From Letharia columbiana (taxonomy: Eukaryota > Ascomycota > Lecanoromycetes > Lecanorales > Parmeliaceae), in contig NW_023501047.1 in the NCBI RefSeq assembly GCF_014066305.1, positions 744,001 to 808,000 of the forward strand: a stretch of DNA of 64,000 nt, given 5' to 3'. This document shows positions 25,261 through 37,322 of this stretch, in pieces. The first letter of the stretch is position 1. The number at the start of each line of letters is the position of its first letter. The notes under the pieces were generated by a model that saw only the letters and a list, made by a program, of their open reading frames with translations, did not search any database and was not told the DNA's origin. Both the position numbers and the translations under genes were made by a program.

Positions 25261-25641
25261 TTAGTATATATAAAAGAATAAGATAGAGCTAAGCTTAAAA
25301 ATCTTAAATTTATATATATAGTTAATTATAAATTTAAAGTTACTACGCTCTTTAATTAAATCGACTAAGTTATTACGAGTAAATAAATTAGCGTTCGTAA
25401 TTATTAAAATCTCTTATTCTACTTTTAACCCTTTAATAACTTTACTATTTTCTATTAAATTTTTTAGATTTTTTTTAAATTATAGCCCGCAACTTGCGCT
25501 TTTTAATGCTTTAAGAATTTTGAAATTCGATCTTATAATTATTAAAAGATAAGGTACTTAAATATCGCTTATTAAAGATCGCTTATCGATAGCTCTAATT
25601 AAAAAAATGATTATGAATTTAATTTATAGGCCTTTACTCGT
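25261..25641 (-). repeat. Family R copy, near full length (381 bp)
   Basis: It begins ttagtatatataaaagaata and ends ataggcctttactcg. It includes a less altered patch (gcccgcaacttgcgcttttt) and one or two 14 bp motif units. It is bordered by AT-rich DNA. Confidence 0.7.
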
Positions 25642-26190
25642 ATAATTATACTAACTTAAGATTTTATAGAATATAATAAGATATTATATATAGAAAGTAA
25701 TATAGCTTTAATCTATATAGAGTATAATTATATATATTAAAGACTTCGATAAACTATATTATCTATAGTTATTATATTAAACTTTTTATAGTTATAAATA
25801 ACTTTAAGAAGTACTTTATTAACTTTAATATTAAATTTAATAATTAATTATTAAATAACTAATAGATTATAATTAAGAAATTATAAAACTTTATACTTAT
25901 TTTTTAATCGTTAATTAATCGCTAATTAATCGTCGGCTAACGATTATATATCTTAAATAGTTATTAAATCGTTATATAATCGTTAATTAATCGATTTAGA
26001 TTTACGCGAGAGATTTAAATAGTAAAGATCGCTTATCTATTTACTCGATAGCTCTAATTAAAAAAAATTAAAAATTTAATTTATAGACCTTTACTCGTTA
26101 TATTCTAAAAAGATAAAAGTTATTTATTATTAGTATATATAATAGAATAAGATAGAATTAAGTTTAAAAATCTTAAATTTATATATATAA
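25642..26190. other. AT-rich spacer with short repeats
   Basis: It contains several copies of cgttaattaatcg-like sequence at 25,905-26,000. There is also an R end fragment (about 26,030-26,100) and a truncated R start at 26,132. No gene is seen. Confidence 0.4.
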
Positions 26191-26614
26191 TTAGTATATA
26201 TAAAAGAATAAGATAGAGCTAAGCTTGAAAATCTTAAATTTATATATATAATTAATTATTAATTTAAGTTCTCTACGCTTTTTAGCTAGATCGACTAACT
26301 TATTATAAATAAATAAATTAGCGTTTATAATTATTAAAATCTCGCCCTTCTACGCCTTTCTTATTAAAAAAATAGATATATATTATTAATATATAGAATT
26401 ACTTTTTTGTTTTCTATTAAAATTTTGAGATTTTTTTTTTAAATTTTAAAGCGCTGTTTGTGCTTTCCGAATTTTTAAGAATTTTGAAATTTAATCTTAT
26501 AATTATTAAAGCGCAAGGAATTCAAATATCGCTCATTAAAGATCGCTTATCTACTTACTCGATAGTTCTAATTAAAAAAATAATTATAAATTTAATTTAT
26601 AGGCCTTTACTCGT
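26191..26614 (-). repeat. Family R copy, near full length (424 bp)
   Basis: It starts ttagtatatataaaagaata and ends ataggcctttactcgt. It keeps some unmutated words (gcgctgtttgtgctttccga). The open frame across 26,460-26,651 is repeat sequence, not a gene. Confidence 0.7.
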
Positions 26615-27401
26615 TAATTATAAATTTATTAAATCTAGACTTTATAATTAAATTAACTAAATTATCGTAGATAAATAAATTAATATTCGTAATTATTAAA
26701 AAATAATAGATATATATTATTAATATATAGAATAACTTTTTTATTTTTTATTAAATTTTTAAGATTTTTTTTTAAATTATAAAACGAAATTCGAGCTTTT
26801 AAATAAAAAAAGAATTTTTAAATTTAATCTTATAATTATTAAAGTATAAGAAATTTAAATATCGCTTATTAAAGTTCGCTCGATAGTTAAATAGCTCTAA
26901 TTAAAAAATAATAGATATATATTATTAATATATAAAATAACTTTTTTATTATCTATTAAATTTTTAAGATTTTTTTTTTAATTTTAGAATAAAATGTAAG
27001 CTTTCAGATAAAAAAAGAATTTCTAAATTTAGTCTTATAATTATTAAAGCGTAAGAAATTTAAATATCGCTTATTAAAGATCGCTTATTAAATTTACTCG
27101 ATAGCTCTAATTTAAAAAAAAAATTATGAATTTAATTTATAGGCCTTTAATCGTTAATAACTAATAGAATATTTATATATCTCTTTCTTATAGAAAACTT
27201 CTTAAAGCTATTAAGTTTTTTTTTAAATAATAATTTAGATAATATAGCGGCGATAATATAGTCTATAAATATAATAAAGAAAGAATCTCTTTATATATCT
27301 ATATTATATTACTAGTTAAATAACTTTAATTTTAATTTAATTAGAAAGATAAAATAGCTACTACGATACCTATATAACGAAATATCTCTTATATATATTT
27401 A
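26615..27401 (-). repeat. Family R fragments and AT-rich spacer
   Basis: Two further minus-oriented R fragments (about 26,695-26,900 and 26,905-27,155) are joined head to tail; the second ends ataggcctttaatcgtt. The remaining ~250 bases are RIP-type DNA. Composition changes abruptly at about 27,402, where CA and TG reappear. Confidence 0.5.
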
Positions 27402-27848
27402 ACAGTGATTACGGCGAAAATTTGGTGGGGTGGCTGCCAAACGGGCGCTCCCGCAAATGGTTTTGCAAAAAGGAGTATGCCCGTCGGCGGTACGCCGGCA
27501 TAATTCTCGCACCTTATCGATAAGTTTAGACTGTTGACCTGTGAATGCTGTAATTCAATTCAAAGTAACAACCGTAGTAGTTACTGCTAATGTCCCCGTG
27601 GTTCCTCAACAGCCCAATAAGTTCCAATGCGCCTTCCCCTCATATTGACATTCCGGACTGGTCTTTCGCTGTCATGAGCAGACCGTCAGTGCCGCAAGCC
27701 CCGACCAATCTCCCATCCTCTTCGGCCTCTTGATCCTAGCCAGAATTCTCTACCACGACTCCTAAAACCTATTCATTATCATTCTGTGACTTCTCAAACT
27801 ACTGATTTTTCACTACAGCTTTTGGAAGGGGGGTACACTCCAGTGAAC
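27402..27848. promoter_or_regulatory. Upstream region of the GH63 gene
   Basis: Balanced-composition DNA between the AT block edge and the first ATG of the gene. It should hold the promoter and 5' UTR. A splice-acceptor-like ttcactacag lies about 25 bases before the ATG region, so a 5' UTR intron is possible. Confidence 0.4.
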
Positions 27849-30800
27849 ATGGTGGTAACCGACCAGCACGAGTACCTGTGCGAGGAAGAAAAGCGCCTGA
27901 GGGAAGACCGGGAGCGTTCAAAATACTGGAAGAAGTTTGGGCCTTACGTGGCTGAGAGGCAATGGGCTACAGGTGCGCGCGAGATGCTGTTATAGCATAC
28001 CCAGCCCGCTGATGTCTTGACTCTTTAGTGAGGGAAGACTACTCGTAAGTAGAACGACCATTAATATGTGTTTCATACTGATCTATCCACCAGTGAGAAT
28101 GGAGATGCATGGAGCCGTAAGCCGCTCTGAAGCCGCCTCAGGGAAAGCTGCCCTGGCTGACTTCCTTTACGATGGCAGACTTTCCCCATGAACACGCCAG
28201 ATCCAGAACATTCCGCTGGGGAGAGGATGGCATTGCTGGCGTGTCCGATTCTCACGGGCTTCTGAATGTTGCTTTCAGCTTTTGGAACCAGCAAGACGGA
28301 TACCTAAAGGAGAGGTTGTTTGGGCTTTCGAATCCGGAAGGCAATCATGGTGAAAGTATCAAAGAATGTCACTTCCACCTCGACAATACACCTACAGTAT
28401 GGAAATTGACCCCTTTTTGAATAAACATGTTGGACTGACCATCCCGGTTTCAGCATTCATATATGAAGTACCTCTATAAGTACCCACAACGTGAATTTCC
28501 GTACGAGAAGCTGGTCTCCGAAAACGCAAAACGCGGTAAAACAGAGAGGGAGTACCAGCTGATAGATACGGGAGTTTTCGAAGATGACCGATATTTCGAC
28601 TGCTTTATCGAGATGGCAAAGGAGGATGACGAGGAGCTTCTTTTCCGCGTGACTGCGTACAATCGCGGACCAGATCCAGCAAAGCTCCACGTCATTCCCC
28701 ATGTCTGGTTTCGAAACACATGGGCCTGGGATCCTGAAAGGAACCCCAAGAAACCCTCAATCAAGCAAATAGCTCCACTGACAGCGCAAACGAAGCATGA
28801 GAAGCTCGGACACCAATTCTGTCAGCTCTCGCCCTCGCCGGGAATAGGTAAAAGCGGACGGGATGTACAGCCACGAATGCTTTTCACAGAAAACGAGACC
28901 AACCTCCACACTCTCTATGGCTCAAAGAACCCTCAAGCTTTCGTCAAAGACGCCTTTCATCGACACATAGTAAATAGTGAACGAGGAGCGGTAAACCCGC
29001 GTTGTCGTGGGTCCAAGCTAGGTTGTTGGTACGCATTCGACGAAGATGACGGTGTACCTTCCGGCGAATGTGCAGTAGTCCGGTTTCGAATCTCAAAAAA
29101 ATACGAGGGCTACCTAGACGAGGAAATTTTTGATGACGTTATCGAAAAACGCCGGACTGAAGCCGATGAATTCTACTGGAGAATCAGTCCATTGCCCATG
29201 ACCGATGATCTACGCAACATCCAGCGCCAGGCGTTGTCAGGCATGTTGTGGTGCAAGCAATATTATCATTTCGTCTGGGATCAGTGGGCCAACGGGGACA
29301 AGGGACAGATAGCGCCGCCACCTGGCAGAAAAGGAGTTAGAAATAGCAAATGGCGTCACCTTTTTATCGACGACATCCTGTCCATGCCAGACTCGTGGGA
29401 ATACCCCTTCTTTGCCGCATGGGATACGGCTTTCCATTGCATACCACTAGCAATGATTGACCCGGATTTTGCCAAGAAGCAATTAGATCTTTTAACGAGA
29501 GAATGGTATATGCATCCGAATGGACAGCTTCCCGCCTACGAATGGAATTTTGGAGGTAAGTAACCCATCTTGTTTCTTTGCTTATTTTGGAGTCTTCCCC
29601 TGCTCCCATGTCTTTGTTCTCCGTGTTGTCCCTTTTCTCTCGGCGTCTTCCTGTGCGGAATCATATTAAAATAATCGCAAAAAGTTTGCTCATTCTGAAT
29701 GCAGATGTCAATCCTCCAGTCCATGCATGGTCGGTGTTTCGCGTATTCAAGATCGAACGCAAATTGTACGGCCGATCAGATTTGGACTTTCTTGGTAAGG
29801 CTTTCGGGATTTATGTCTTTGCCTTCATGGAGGAATGCTGACGTCAAAATTCATAGAGAGGGTTTTCCAGAAGCTTCTGCTCAATTTTACTTGGTGGGTA
29901 AATCGAAAGGACCACAGCGACAAGGGTGTCTTCGAGGGCGGCTTTCTCGGCCTCGATAATATCGGATTGTTCAATCGCTCGGAACCCCTACCCACGGGCG
30001 GCGTCCTTGAGCAAGCGGACAGTACCGGATGGATGGCTTTCTACTGTCTGTCAATGCTGAACATTGCTCTCGAGCTGGCAAAGCATCGCCGGATATACGA
30101 AGATATTGCGTCCAAATTCTTCGAGCACTTCATCCTGATCAGCGATGCCATGACCTACCGATCGTCTTCAGGAGGGGAGGAAGCGTCCCTGTGGAATGAG
30201 ACAGATGGTTTCTATTATGACGCCATCTCTTGGGGCGGTCCTTGGACCAAACAGCTTCCTGTTCGATCACTCGTGGGCCTTATACCTCTGTTTGCCGTCT
30301 TGACGCTAGAGCCAGAAATAATCAATAAGCTCCCTTCCTTCAAGAGGCGTTTGGTATGGTTCATCGAGAACCATAATGATATTGCGGAGCGTAATATCGC
30401 CTCCCTTAGAAGAAGAGGAAAAGACGACAGACTCCTGTTATCACTGGTCAACAAGGAGCGTCTGGTCCAGATTCTGAAGCGAATGCTGGACGAGACGGAG
30501 TTCCTTGCAGATCATGGCATTCGGTCGCTCTCAAAATACCATAAGGAAAATCCATATTCGATGGATGTCAACGGACAGCATTTCCAAGTTAGCTACGTGC
30601 CAGGTGACTCCGACAGCGGCCTGTTCGGTGGAAATAGGCAAGCCGCACGTTGTTCTGGTACCCGAATTCGGCTGACGGAATTAGCAACTGGAGAGGCCCC
30701 ATTTGGTTGGCTGTCAATTTTCTACTTGTAGAATCACTGCTTCGGTTTTACATGTTCTATGGCAAATCTTTAGTGGTGGAGTGCCCGACAGGTACGTATC

Positions 30801-31609
30801 TTCTCCTCTTCAGGAACATGAGTTCGAGTTGAAGCACCTTGGAGGCTTTGACTCTAAAGCAATGTCTTAAGACTGGAATCCCTCTTGATCTACAATACTG
30901 AATCCACAATTCGTCTCAGGATCGGGAGTGTTCATGCATCTAGGTCAAATTGCAGAGGAGATCCAGCATCGACTGCAGCATCTTTTCACGCGTGGAGATG
31001 ATGGCCGGCGGGCAATCAATGATGGCAATGACATGCTTGATTTTGATCCGCAGTGGAGGGACTATCTCAGTTTCTACGAATTCTTTGATGCGGATACCGG
31101 CAGAGGATTAGGTGCAAGCCATCAATGCGGCTGGACCGGACTGATTGCGAAGATGATTCATGATACTGGGTATGCTCCCGTCTTCTTCCAGTTCGCGTGG
31201 GTGTCAAACAACTCCTTATCTTCTAACAATGAAATGACCATCTTGCTGAGTGATCTACTCTAGAATCAACTGTCGCCTACCTCAGACTCCTAGGACTCCT
31301 ACAGCAGCAGCCGCCCACTACGCTGGCTCCTATTTCGACGAGATCTGGGGTAAATCAAGCAAGCCACGCATCAGGCGTTCTTCCACCTCGCGATCCATCG
31401 GCAACAGTTTGAACGGTTCCGTCAACGGCGATATTCATGATAGATCAGCCGTTGGTTCTGTAGGTGATACCGGTGACCGCGAGAGACGAAGAAGCGAGGC
31501 CAACCAGCACGTCGCAAATTATGTTAATGAGCAGCTGGAGCGTGTTCGAAGCAACCAATCTGTGGGAGCATACGAGGATGAGTTTGAGGCTCAGCTGGAC
31601 GGCAAATAG
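27849..31609 (+). CDS. Glycoside hydrolase family 63-type glucosidase, YMR196W-like
   Basis: Ten exons: 27849-27972, 28029-28044, 28094-28116, 28179-28396, 28454-29555, 29705-29794, 29857-30637, 30685-30791, 30920-31169, 31264-31609; 1018 residues. It resembles the mannosyl-oligosaccharide glucosidase-like proteins (yeast YMR196W), whose substrate is not established. Conserved blocks include [93 protein letters not shown] and [18 protein letters not shown]. No signal peptide or membrane helix is seen, so a cytosolic location is likely. Exons 2 and 3 are only 16 and 23 nt. The intron at 30638-30684 is GC-AG (donor AG|GCAAGC, branch GCTGAC) and is needed to join FGGN to SNWRGP. The ~110-residue C-terminal tail is Arg/Ser-rich. 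The gene sits alone in a 4 kb island between AT blocks. Confidence 0.92.
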
Positions 31610-31929
31610 ACATTTACAGTACTCGACGGTTCTCCTAAACCCTGTTATACCTACACCATAGACCTAGACAAAGAACAGCCTTTCTATTCGTTCTAATCCA
31701 GAATCTGAACTTAGTAGCAAAGTACATCAAAAAGTTCGCGAGTCTTTTTTCTTTACTATTATACGTGATCTTAAATATTTATTATTAAATATTTTTAAAT
31801 ATTAGCTAACGCTAGTATATAGTATCGAAGAGCTATTAATTTAATCTAGCTATATTTCTTTAATTAGTAAAAAGTTAAAATAGTAAATAGAGAATATATT
31901 CTAGCTTATCTTAATATCTTTTCTATATC
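31610..31929. other. GH63 3' flank grading into AT-rich DNA
   Basis: The first ~130 bases are ordinary; from about 31,745 CA and TG disappear. No gene is seen. Confidence 0.4.
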
Positions 31930-32500
31930 TCTAGATATGACGTGGGATCTTGGAAGCTGAGCCGTGTTCCTGACGATGGTGGCCTTGTTGCGCTTGGTTT
32001 CTAGTGTTTCGATTTGCCTGTTGTAGTTCCTCCTCTTGTCCTCCTCTTGTAGAGTATTAGACTGAGTGGCTAGCTGAGTGGCTGACTGAGTGGATGACTG
32101 ATATGCGTGGGATCTTGGAGAGCTGGCCGTGTTTTGACGATGGTGGCTTGTTGCGTTGGTTTCTGAGTGTTCTGATTTGCCTGTTGTGTTCCTCTCTTCT
32201 TAATGGGTGGGGATGATAGGCCAGTTGTGTGGTGTTCTTGCTTGTGGTATAATTTGATGTGGAACGGCAGTTGGTGTGTTTCCGTTGTTGGTGATGATTT
32301 GATATGGAACCGTGGTATTACGTGGGATCTTGGCTGGCCGTGTTCTTGCGATGTGTCTTTTACCGCTTGTTTCTTCGTGTTTCTTGTTTGCTTTGTAGTT
32401 TTTCTCTTCTCCTTATTATGGGGATGATAGTTATGTGTTTTCGCTTTTAGTTATATTTATATGAATCGTGGGTATATCGTGGGTTTTGGGGCTGAGCCTG
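31930..32500 (+). repeat. ~205 bp satellite, forward, lightly mutated (4 partial units)
   Basis: Units carry cgtgggatcttggagagct followed by ggccgtgtt. Cores lie near 31,953, 32,120, 32,331 and 32,488. Between cores are gtggctagctgagtggctga repeats and short pieces reading tgcctgttgtagttcctc. The same satellite, heavily RIP-mutated, recurs at 35,530-36,480 and inverted at 34,240-34,900. The copies here keep TG and are the best guide to the original sequence. Confidence 0.7.
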
Positions 32501-33241
32501 TTCTTTGTGGGGGCCTTGTTTGCTTGTTTTCGTGTGTTTCCGTTTCGCCTCTGTGGTGATTTCTCTTCTGGCTGGTGATTGTGTGGACCGTGGTGGCCTG
32601 TTGTGTTTGTGTGTGGTGTTCTTTTGGCTCTTTGTGGGCTTTACGCGTTTTGGTAGTGTGGTGCTGTTGGGTCGCTTCGGCCTCGATTGTGGTGCGGATT
32701 CGCTGGGGGTGGCCTGGGGGCGTCGTGGGGCTCTATTGGGCGGGGGTCGAGCGTTTTTTATTGGTGATTGTAGATTTGATTGGTGATTATAGTGGTGAAG
32801 AATAACAAGTAAGGATTTTATCTCCGGACGCGTCTGGTGTGCTTTATTTGAATATTTTATCTATGTGTTAACTTTATTTTTAGCGTTGAGCGTAGCGGCT
32901 CTATTTTAGAATTATGAGTAACTGTTTATGGTAGTACTTTAGTATAAACTTCTTTATATTTTTAATAGAGAGTTGGGGTTTTGTGCTTGGATTTATTAAA
33001 GGCGTGCGATTTAATTAATATTGACTTATATATATTGATTTTTAGCTTGTCTATCTTATTTATTATATATATTAATAAGTAGGCCTTGATTAATTCTGGT
33101 TGGATTTTTAGTTAATATTTTGCCTGCCTAGTCAATCGACTCTATCGCTTGCTTACGTTTTTACCTACTTTTACTATTATAAATTAATTTAATCTATATG
33201 TTATGTATATATATGGAGGGGCGCGCTAAGGCTTATTAGAG
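32501..33241. other. G/T-skewed tract and AT-rich spacer
   Basis: From about 32,480 to 32,790 the plus strand is strongly rich in G and T and poor in A and C, for example tgtgtttgtgtgtggtgttc. This gives open frames of low complexity (Val, Cys, Leu, Phe, Gly) that I do not call genes. From 32,800 the DNA becomes AT-rich. Confidence 0.5.
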
Positions 33242-33649
33242 ATATATTAGTATATATAAAGAATAAGATGGATTAGCTTAAAACCTTGATTTTATATGGT
33301 TATTATAATTTGAGTTCGCTTGTTTTATTAGATCGGCTAATTAGCCCGTAACCCTCTCGCCTCCTTATAAAATTTATATATAGTTTTACTTTAAGTACTC
33401 GCTTGGTATATATGTTACTTATTCTAATTATGGCTCGCTTTGCTTTCTAGCTATAAAATTATGAGTTTATCTACTATTAATGGATTAAATGAATATTTAA
33501 TATAGTGTTATGATATAATAATGTGCATTGGCGCGTTTGAATCGGTATAATATCTTTTGTTTTGTATTATTTTCTTTTTTTTTTATTCTATTATTTTTAT
33601 TTATTATTTCATCATATGATATAATCGTCTTCGTTCTGCTTATTGCCTT

Positions 33650-34080
33650 ACTACGCCCTTGACTCTTCTTGGAATTCGCTCTGCTGGCAATCGGGCCGTA
33701 AGCGGCTTATAGCTATCTATTACTGTTATAATATATTAAAGACTCTTAAAAGAGTTTAAACGGATACGTTCTCCTCTTATACTTCTTTTAAGCCGCGATA
33801 AGTGGTTAAACTGACATTCAAATATTGTAGTTATATTAAACGCGTTCGTTGGTCGTCCCTCTTGCCTCTTAGGTCTCTACTAACGCTTCTGGCTCCCTCG
33901 GATCGCTACTACTGGCAATCGGGCCGTAGCGGTCATAGCTTTTCTACTGTTATAAAGCGTTAAAAGGCCCTAAAAGAGCTCGAACGAATACGTCCTCCCT
34001 TATACTCCTCTTAAGCAGCGATAAATAGATTAAACTAACATTTAAATATTATAGTTATATTAAACGCGTTCGGATCGAAT
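33650..34080 (+). repeat. Two tandem copies of a ~231 bp repeat
   Basis: The word ctggcaatcgggccgta occurs at about 33,682 and 33,913. The two copies share the run to aaacgcgttcg at each 3' end. A mutated inverse copy lies at 36,640-36,830 in the other palindrome arm. Confidence 0.65.
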
Positions 34081-34239
34081 AATATCTTTTTTTTTGTAAC
34101 TATTCTTCTTTATCATTCTATATTTATTAATTTATTAATTCTATTATTCTATATTCTATTAATTCTATCATTCTATATTCTATTATTTATTATTCTATCA
34201 TTCTATTATTCCACCATATAAACACATTTACTCTCGATA

Positions 34240-34900
34240 CCCTCGCCTTAGTTAAATAAGAGGGAATCTATATAGCGAATACGGGATACTACGGAGAATA
34301 TTCGGAGATAGTTATTGGGTAATATAATAGGTCTATCTCTACGATCTTATACTATTCTTAGCTAGTATAAGAGAAGTCACTATAGTAGGCGATATGAAGA
34401 ATACTACGGAGAAACTAAGCGATAATAAGGCTCTCGTTTAAGAATAGGCTTGCTCTCTAGATCGTTTATACTCTATGTTTCTATTAATTATTATTATAGC
34501 GGGTCTTTATAATTTAGTTTATTATTCTTACTATATTGGGTAGAGAAGAACTATAATAGTAATATGAAGAATACTATGGAATTAGCGGTATAAACTATTA
34601 TTTAAGACGGCTTGCTCTCCAGATCCCACGTTTTACTCTCTTGATTCTTATTAAATCATTCTTGTAGTGAGAATATTATTATATTTGTATTCATTAAATC
34701 ATTATTTAATAAGCGAAGAATACCATTATAACTTAGCCTATTATCTCCCTTATTGGGTAAGAGAAGGAACTATAATAGATAATGCGGAGAACACTCGGAG
34801 AAACCGCGGCATAAGGCCCTCGTCGAACACGGCTCGCTCTCCGATTTACGTTAAATCATCACTCGAGCGGGAACACCCTGCAACTTGGCCTGTTATCCTA
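34240..34900 (-). repeat. Satellite array, inverted (left palindrome arm)
   Basis: Inverse satellite cores lie near 34,447, 34,615 and 34,833, spaced ~170 and ~215 bases. The last copy (cacggctcgctctccga) is little mutated. Confidence 0.65.
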
Positions 34901-35529
34901 CTGCATTGATATGGTCATCACGCAATGACGTTATAAGGGGAGGTTTTGCAGATCGGTATTGGGCTCGGGGGGCATCGGACGATGTTTTGGCATGAATCGT
35001 CGATGTCTGCTATTTTATTCAAGATTTCCTGCGGCGGGATTTGTTTTATTGGCGTTGTTTTTCTTTGTATTTCCTTTGTAGTGCTTTCTTTTATAGGATT
35101 ATTACGGATTATCCTCCCCTTGTCTCATTGGCCTTGGCCTCTTCCGTTATTGTTTATTACTGTAGCGTAATCATTTTGTGTGGTGTTGCGTGTTTCTGGT
35201 GTAATTTTCTAACACTATTATTGATTAAATAGAGAAAGGCTATATTCTTATAGTAAAAAGTATCGAAATATTAAAAAGAAATGGAGATAACGTGCTAGTT
35301 AGTAATATAAATTTTATAATATCTCCTATCGTAGTTAAATCTTTCGAATAATAAGATAGCTATAGATATCGAACGATTTTAATTCGTTTAAATATATATC
35401 GTTTAATATTTCTTCTATAGAGGCCTAATTAACTATAATTATTATAGTAGATTCTACTCTTATAACGTTATTATAGTAATATATTATATTAATATAATAA
35501 GAATAATAAACTAAGTTATAATAGTATTC

Positions 35530-36480
35530 TCCGCTTACTAAATAATAATTTAACGTAAAATCTTAGAGAGCTAAGCCGTATTCTTAATAATAATAATCTT
35601 ATTACCGCTTAATTTCTCCGTAATATTCTCTATAGTATTCTCTATAGTATTCTCCGCATTTATCTATTATAGTTTCTTCTCTTACTTTTTTCTTATAATA
35701 GAGTATTAGATTAAGTAATTAGCTAAGTAAATAATTAACTAAGTAATAATAATATAAACTAATATAATATAAAATCTTAAAGAGCTAAGCCGTATTCTTA
35801 ATAATAATACTTTTATTATTGCTTAATTTCTCTATAGTATTCTCCGCATTTATCTATTATAGTTTCTTCTCTTTACTTTCTTAATATAGTATAGAGATAA
35901 TAGATTAAGTTATAGTAGTATTCTCCGCTTACTAAATAATAATTTAATATAGAATTGTAGAGAGTATATAACGTGGGATCTTGAAGAGCTAAGCCGTATT
36001 CTTAATAATAATAATCTTATTACCGCTTAATTTCTCCGTATATTCTTTATATTCTCTCGCATTTATCTATTATAGTTTCTTCTCTTACTTCTTAATATAG
36101 TAGAAATAATAAGTTAAGTTATAGTAGTATTCTTCGCTTACTAAGTAATAATTTAATATAAAATTATAGAGAGTATATAACGTGGGATCTTAAAGAGCTA
36201 AGTCGTATTCTTAATAATAATAATTTTATTATCGCTTAATTTCTCTATAGTATTCTTCTCATATTTATCTATTATAGTTTCTCTCTTTTACTTCTTTTCT
36301 TATAGAGTATTAGATTAAGTAATTAGTTAAGTAACTAACTAAGTAAATAACTAATATAATATGAAATCTTAAAGAGCTAAGCTATATTCTTAACGATAAT
36401 AGTCTTATTATCGCTTAGTTTCTTTATAGTATTCTCCGCATTTATCTATTATAGATTCTTCTCTTATTTAATTAAGTGCG
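35530..36480 (+). repeat. ~205 bp satellite, forward, RIP-mutated (5 units)
   Basis: The core gagctaagccgtattctta occurs at 35,568, 35,782, 35,986, 36,195 and 36,374, spacings 214, 204, 209 and 179. Each unit also carries gtattctccgcatttatcta and a taagtaattagctaagtaa-like stretch or its remnant. Confidence 0.75.
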
Positions 36481-37322
36481 AGTGTTAGAGGGTAAATATA
36501 TTTATATTAATTAATAATTAATAATTAATAGAATTAGTAGAATTAGTAGAATTAATAGAATTAATAGAATTAATAGAATAATAGAAAAAGAATAGTTATA
36601 TAAATAGATGAAAGAATTATTATTTAATCTCGAACGCGTTTAATATAATTATAATATTTTAAATATTAGTTTAACGTATTTATCGCTAGCTTAGAAGAAG
36701 TATATAGAAAAGAATATATCCGTTTAAACTCTTTTTAAGAGTTTTTTAACGCGTTTATAAGTAGTAGTAGATAGCTATTAAGCTCGCTTACGGCCTCGAT
36801 TATTAGTAATAATAAATTTATCGAGAGATAATTTAAGGGCGTTAATAAGGGGCTCTAATTAGATAAGAAGTATCGAAGATAATTATATTTATATTAATAG
36901 AATTTAGAATTAATAGAATTAGTAGAATTAATAGAATAATAAAAGAATAATAAATAGGTAAAAGGATTATTATTATTCGATTTCTAAAGCGTCTAATATA
37001 ACTACTATAACTACTATATTTAAATATTTATTTAATCTATTAATAGTAAGTTAAACTTTATAATTTTTATAGCGTTAGAAAGCGTAAAGCGAGCTTTATA
37101 ATTTAAGGAATTATAAAGTAACTATATATATCGTAAGCTAAGTACTTTAAAGTGTAAAATATCTATATATAAATTTTTAATAAGGGAGGTATAGGAGGGC
37201 TATCGGGCTAACTTAGCCGGTCTAATTAAAGAGCGTAGCGAACCTGAATTAATAATTGGCTGCATATACAAATTCAAGGTTTTTAAGCTTAGCCCTATCT
37301 TATTCTTTTATATATACTAATT

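Larger units (their letters stand above)
33242..37322. repeat. 4.1 kb near-palindrome with family R ends
   Basis: The left arm (33,242 to about 34,900) reads, inverted, the same order as the right arm (about 35,530 to 37,322). The order from outside inward is: R end (33,242-33,365 and 37,190-37,322); an AT block with gctcgctttgctttctagct or its mutated inverse (33,400-33,560, 36,990-37,150); a tattctatta microsatellite-like block; a ~231 bp repeat (33,650-34,080, 36,640-36,880); a second tctattaattctat block (34,100-34,230, 36,490-36,600); and 205 bp satellite units. The centre (34,905-35,525) is a partly G/T-skewed single-copy loop. The arms differ by RIP-type changes, with the right arm more mutated. 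No gene is visible. Confidence 0.7.

Noticed and set aside
26460..26651. 63-residue frame in family R
   Set aside because: Same sequence appears in other R copies with stops; repeat DNA, not a gene.
32505..32786. 93-residue plus-strand open frame rich in Val, Leu, Phe, Gly
   Set aside because: Low-complexity product of a G/T-skewed tract; no start context or homologous motif.
34667..35232. Several 60-80 residue plus-strand frames
   Set aside because: They fall in the palindrome's satellite units and G/T-skewed centre; no domain or codon structure.
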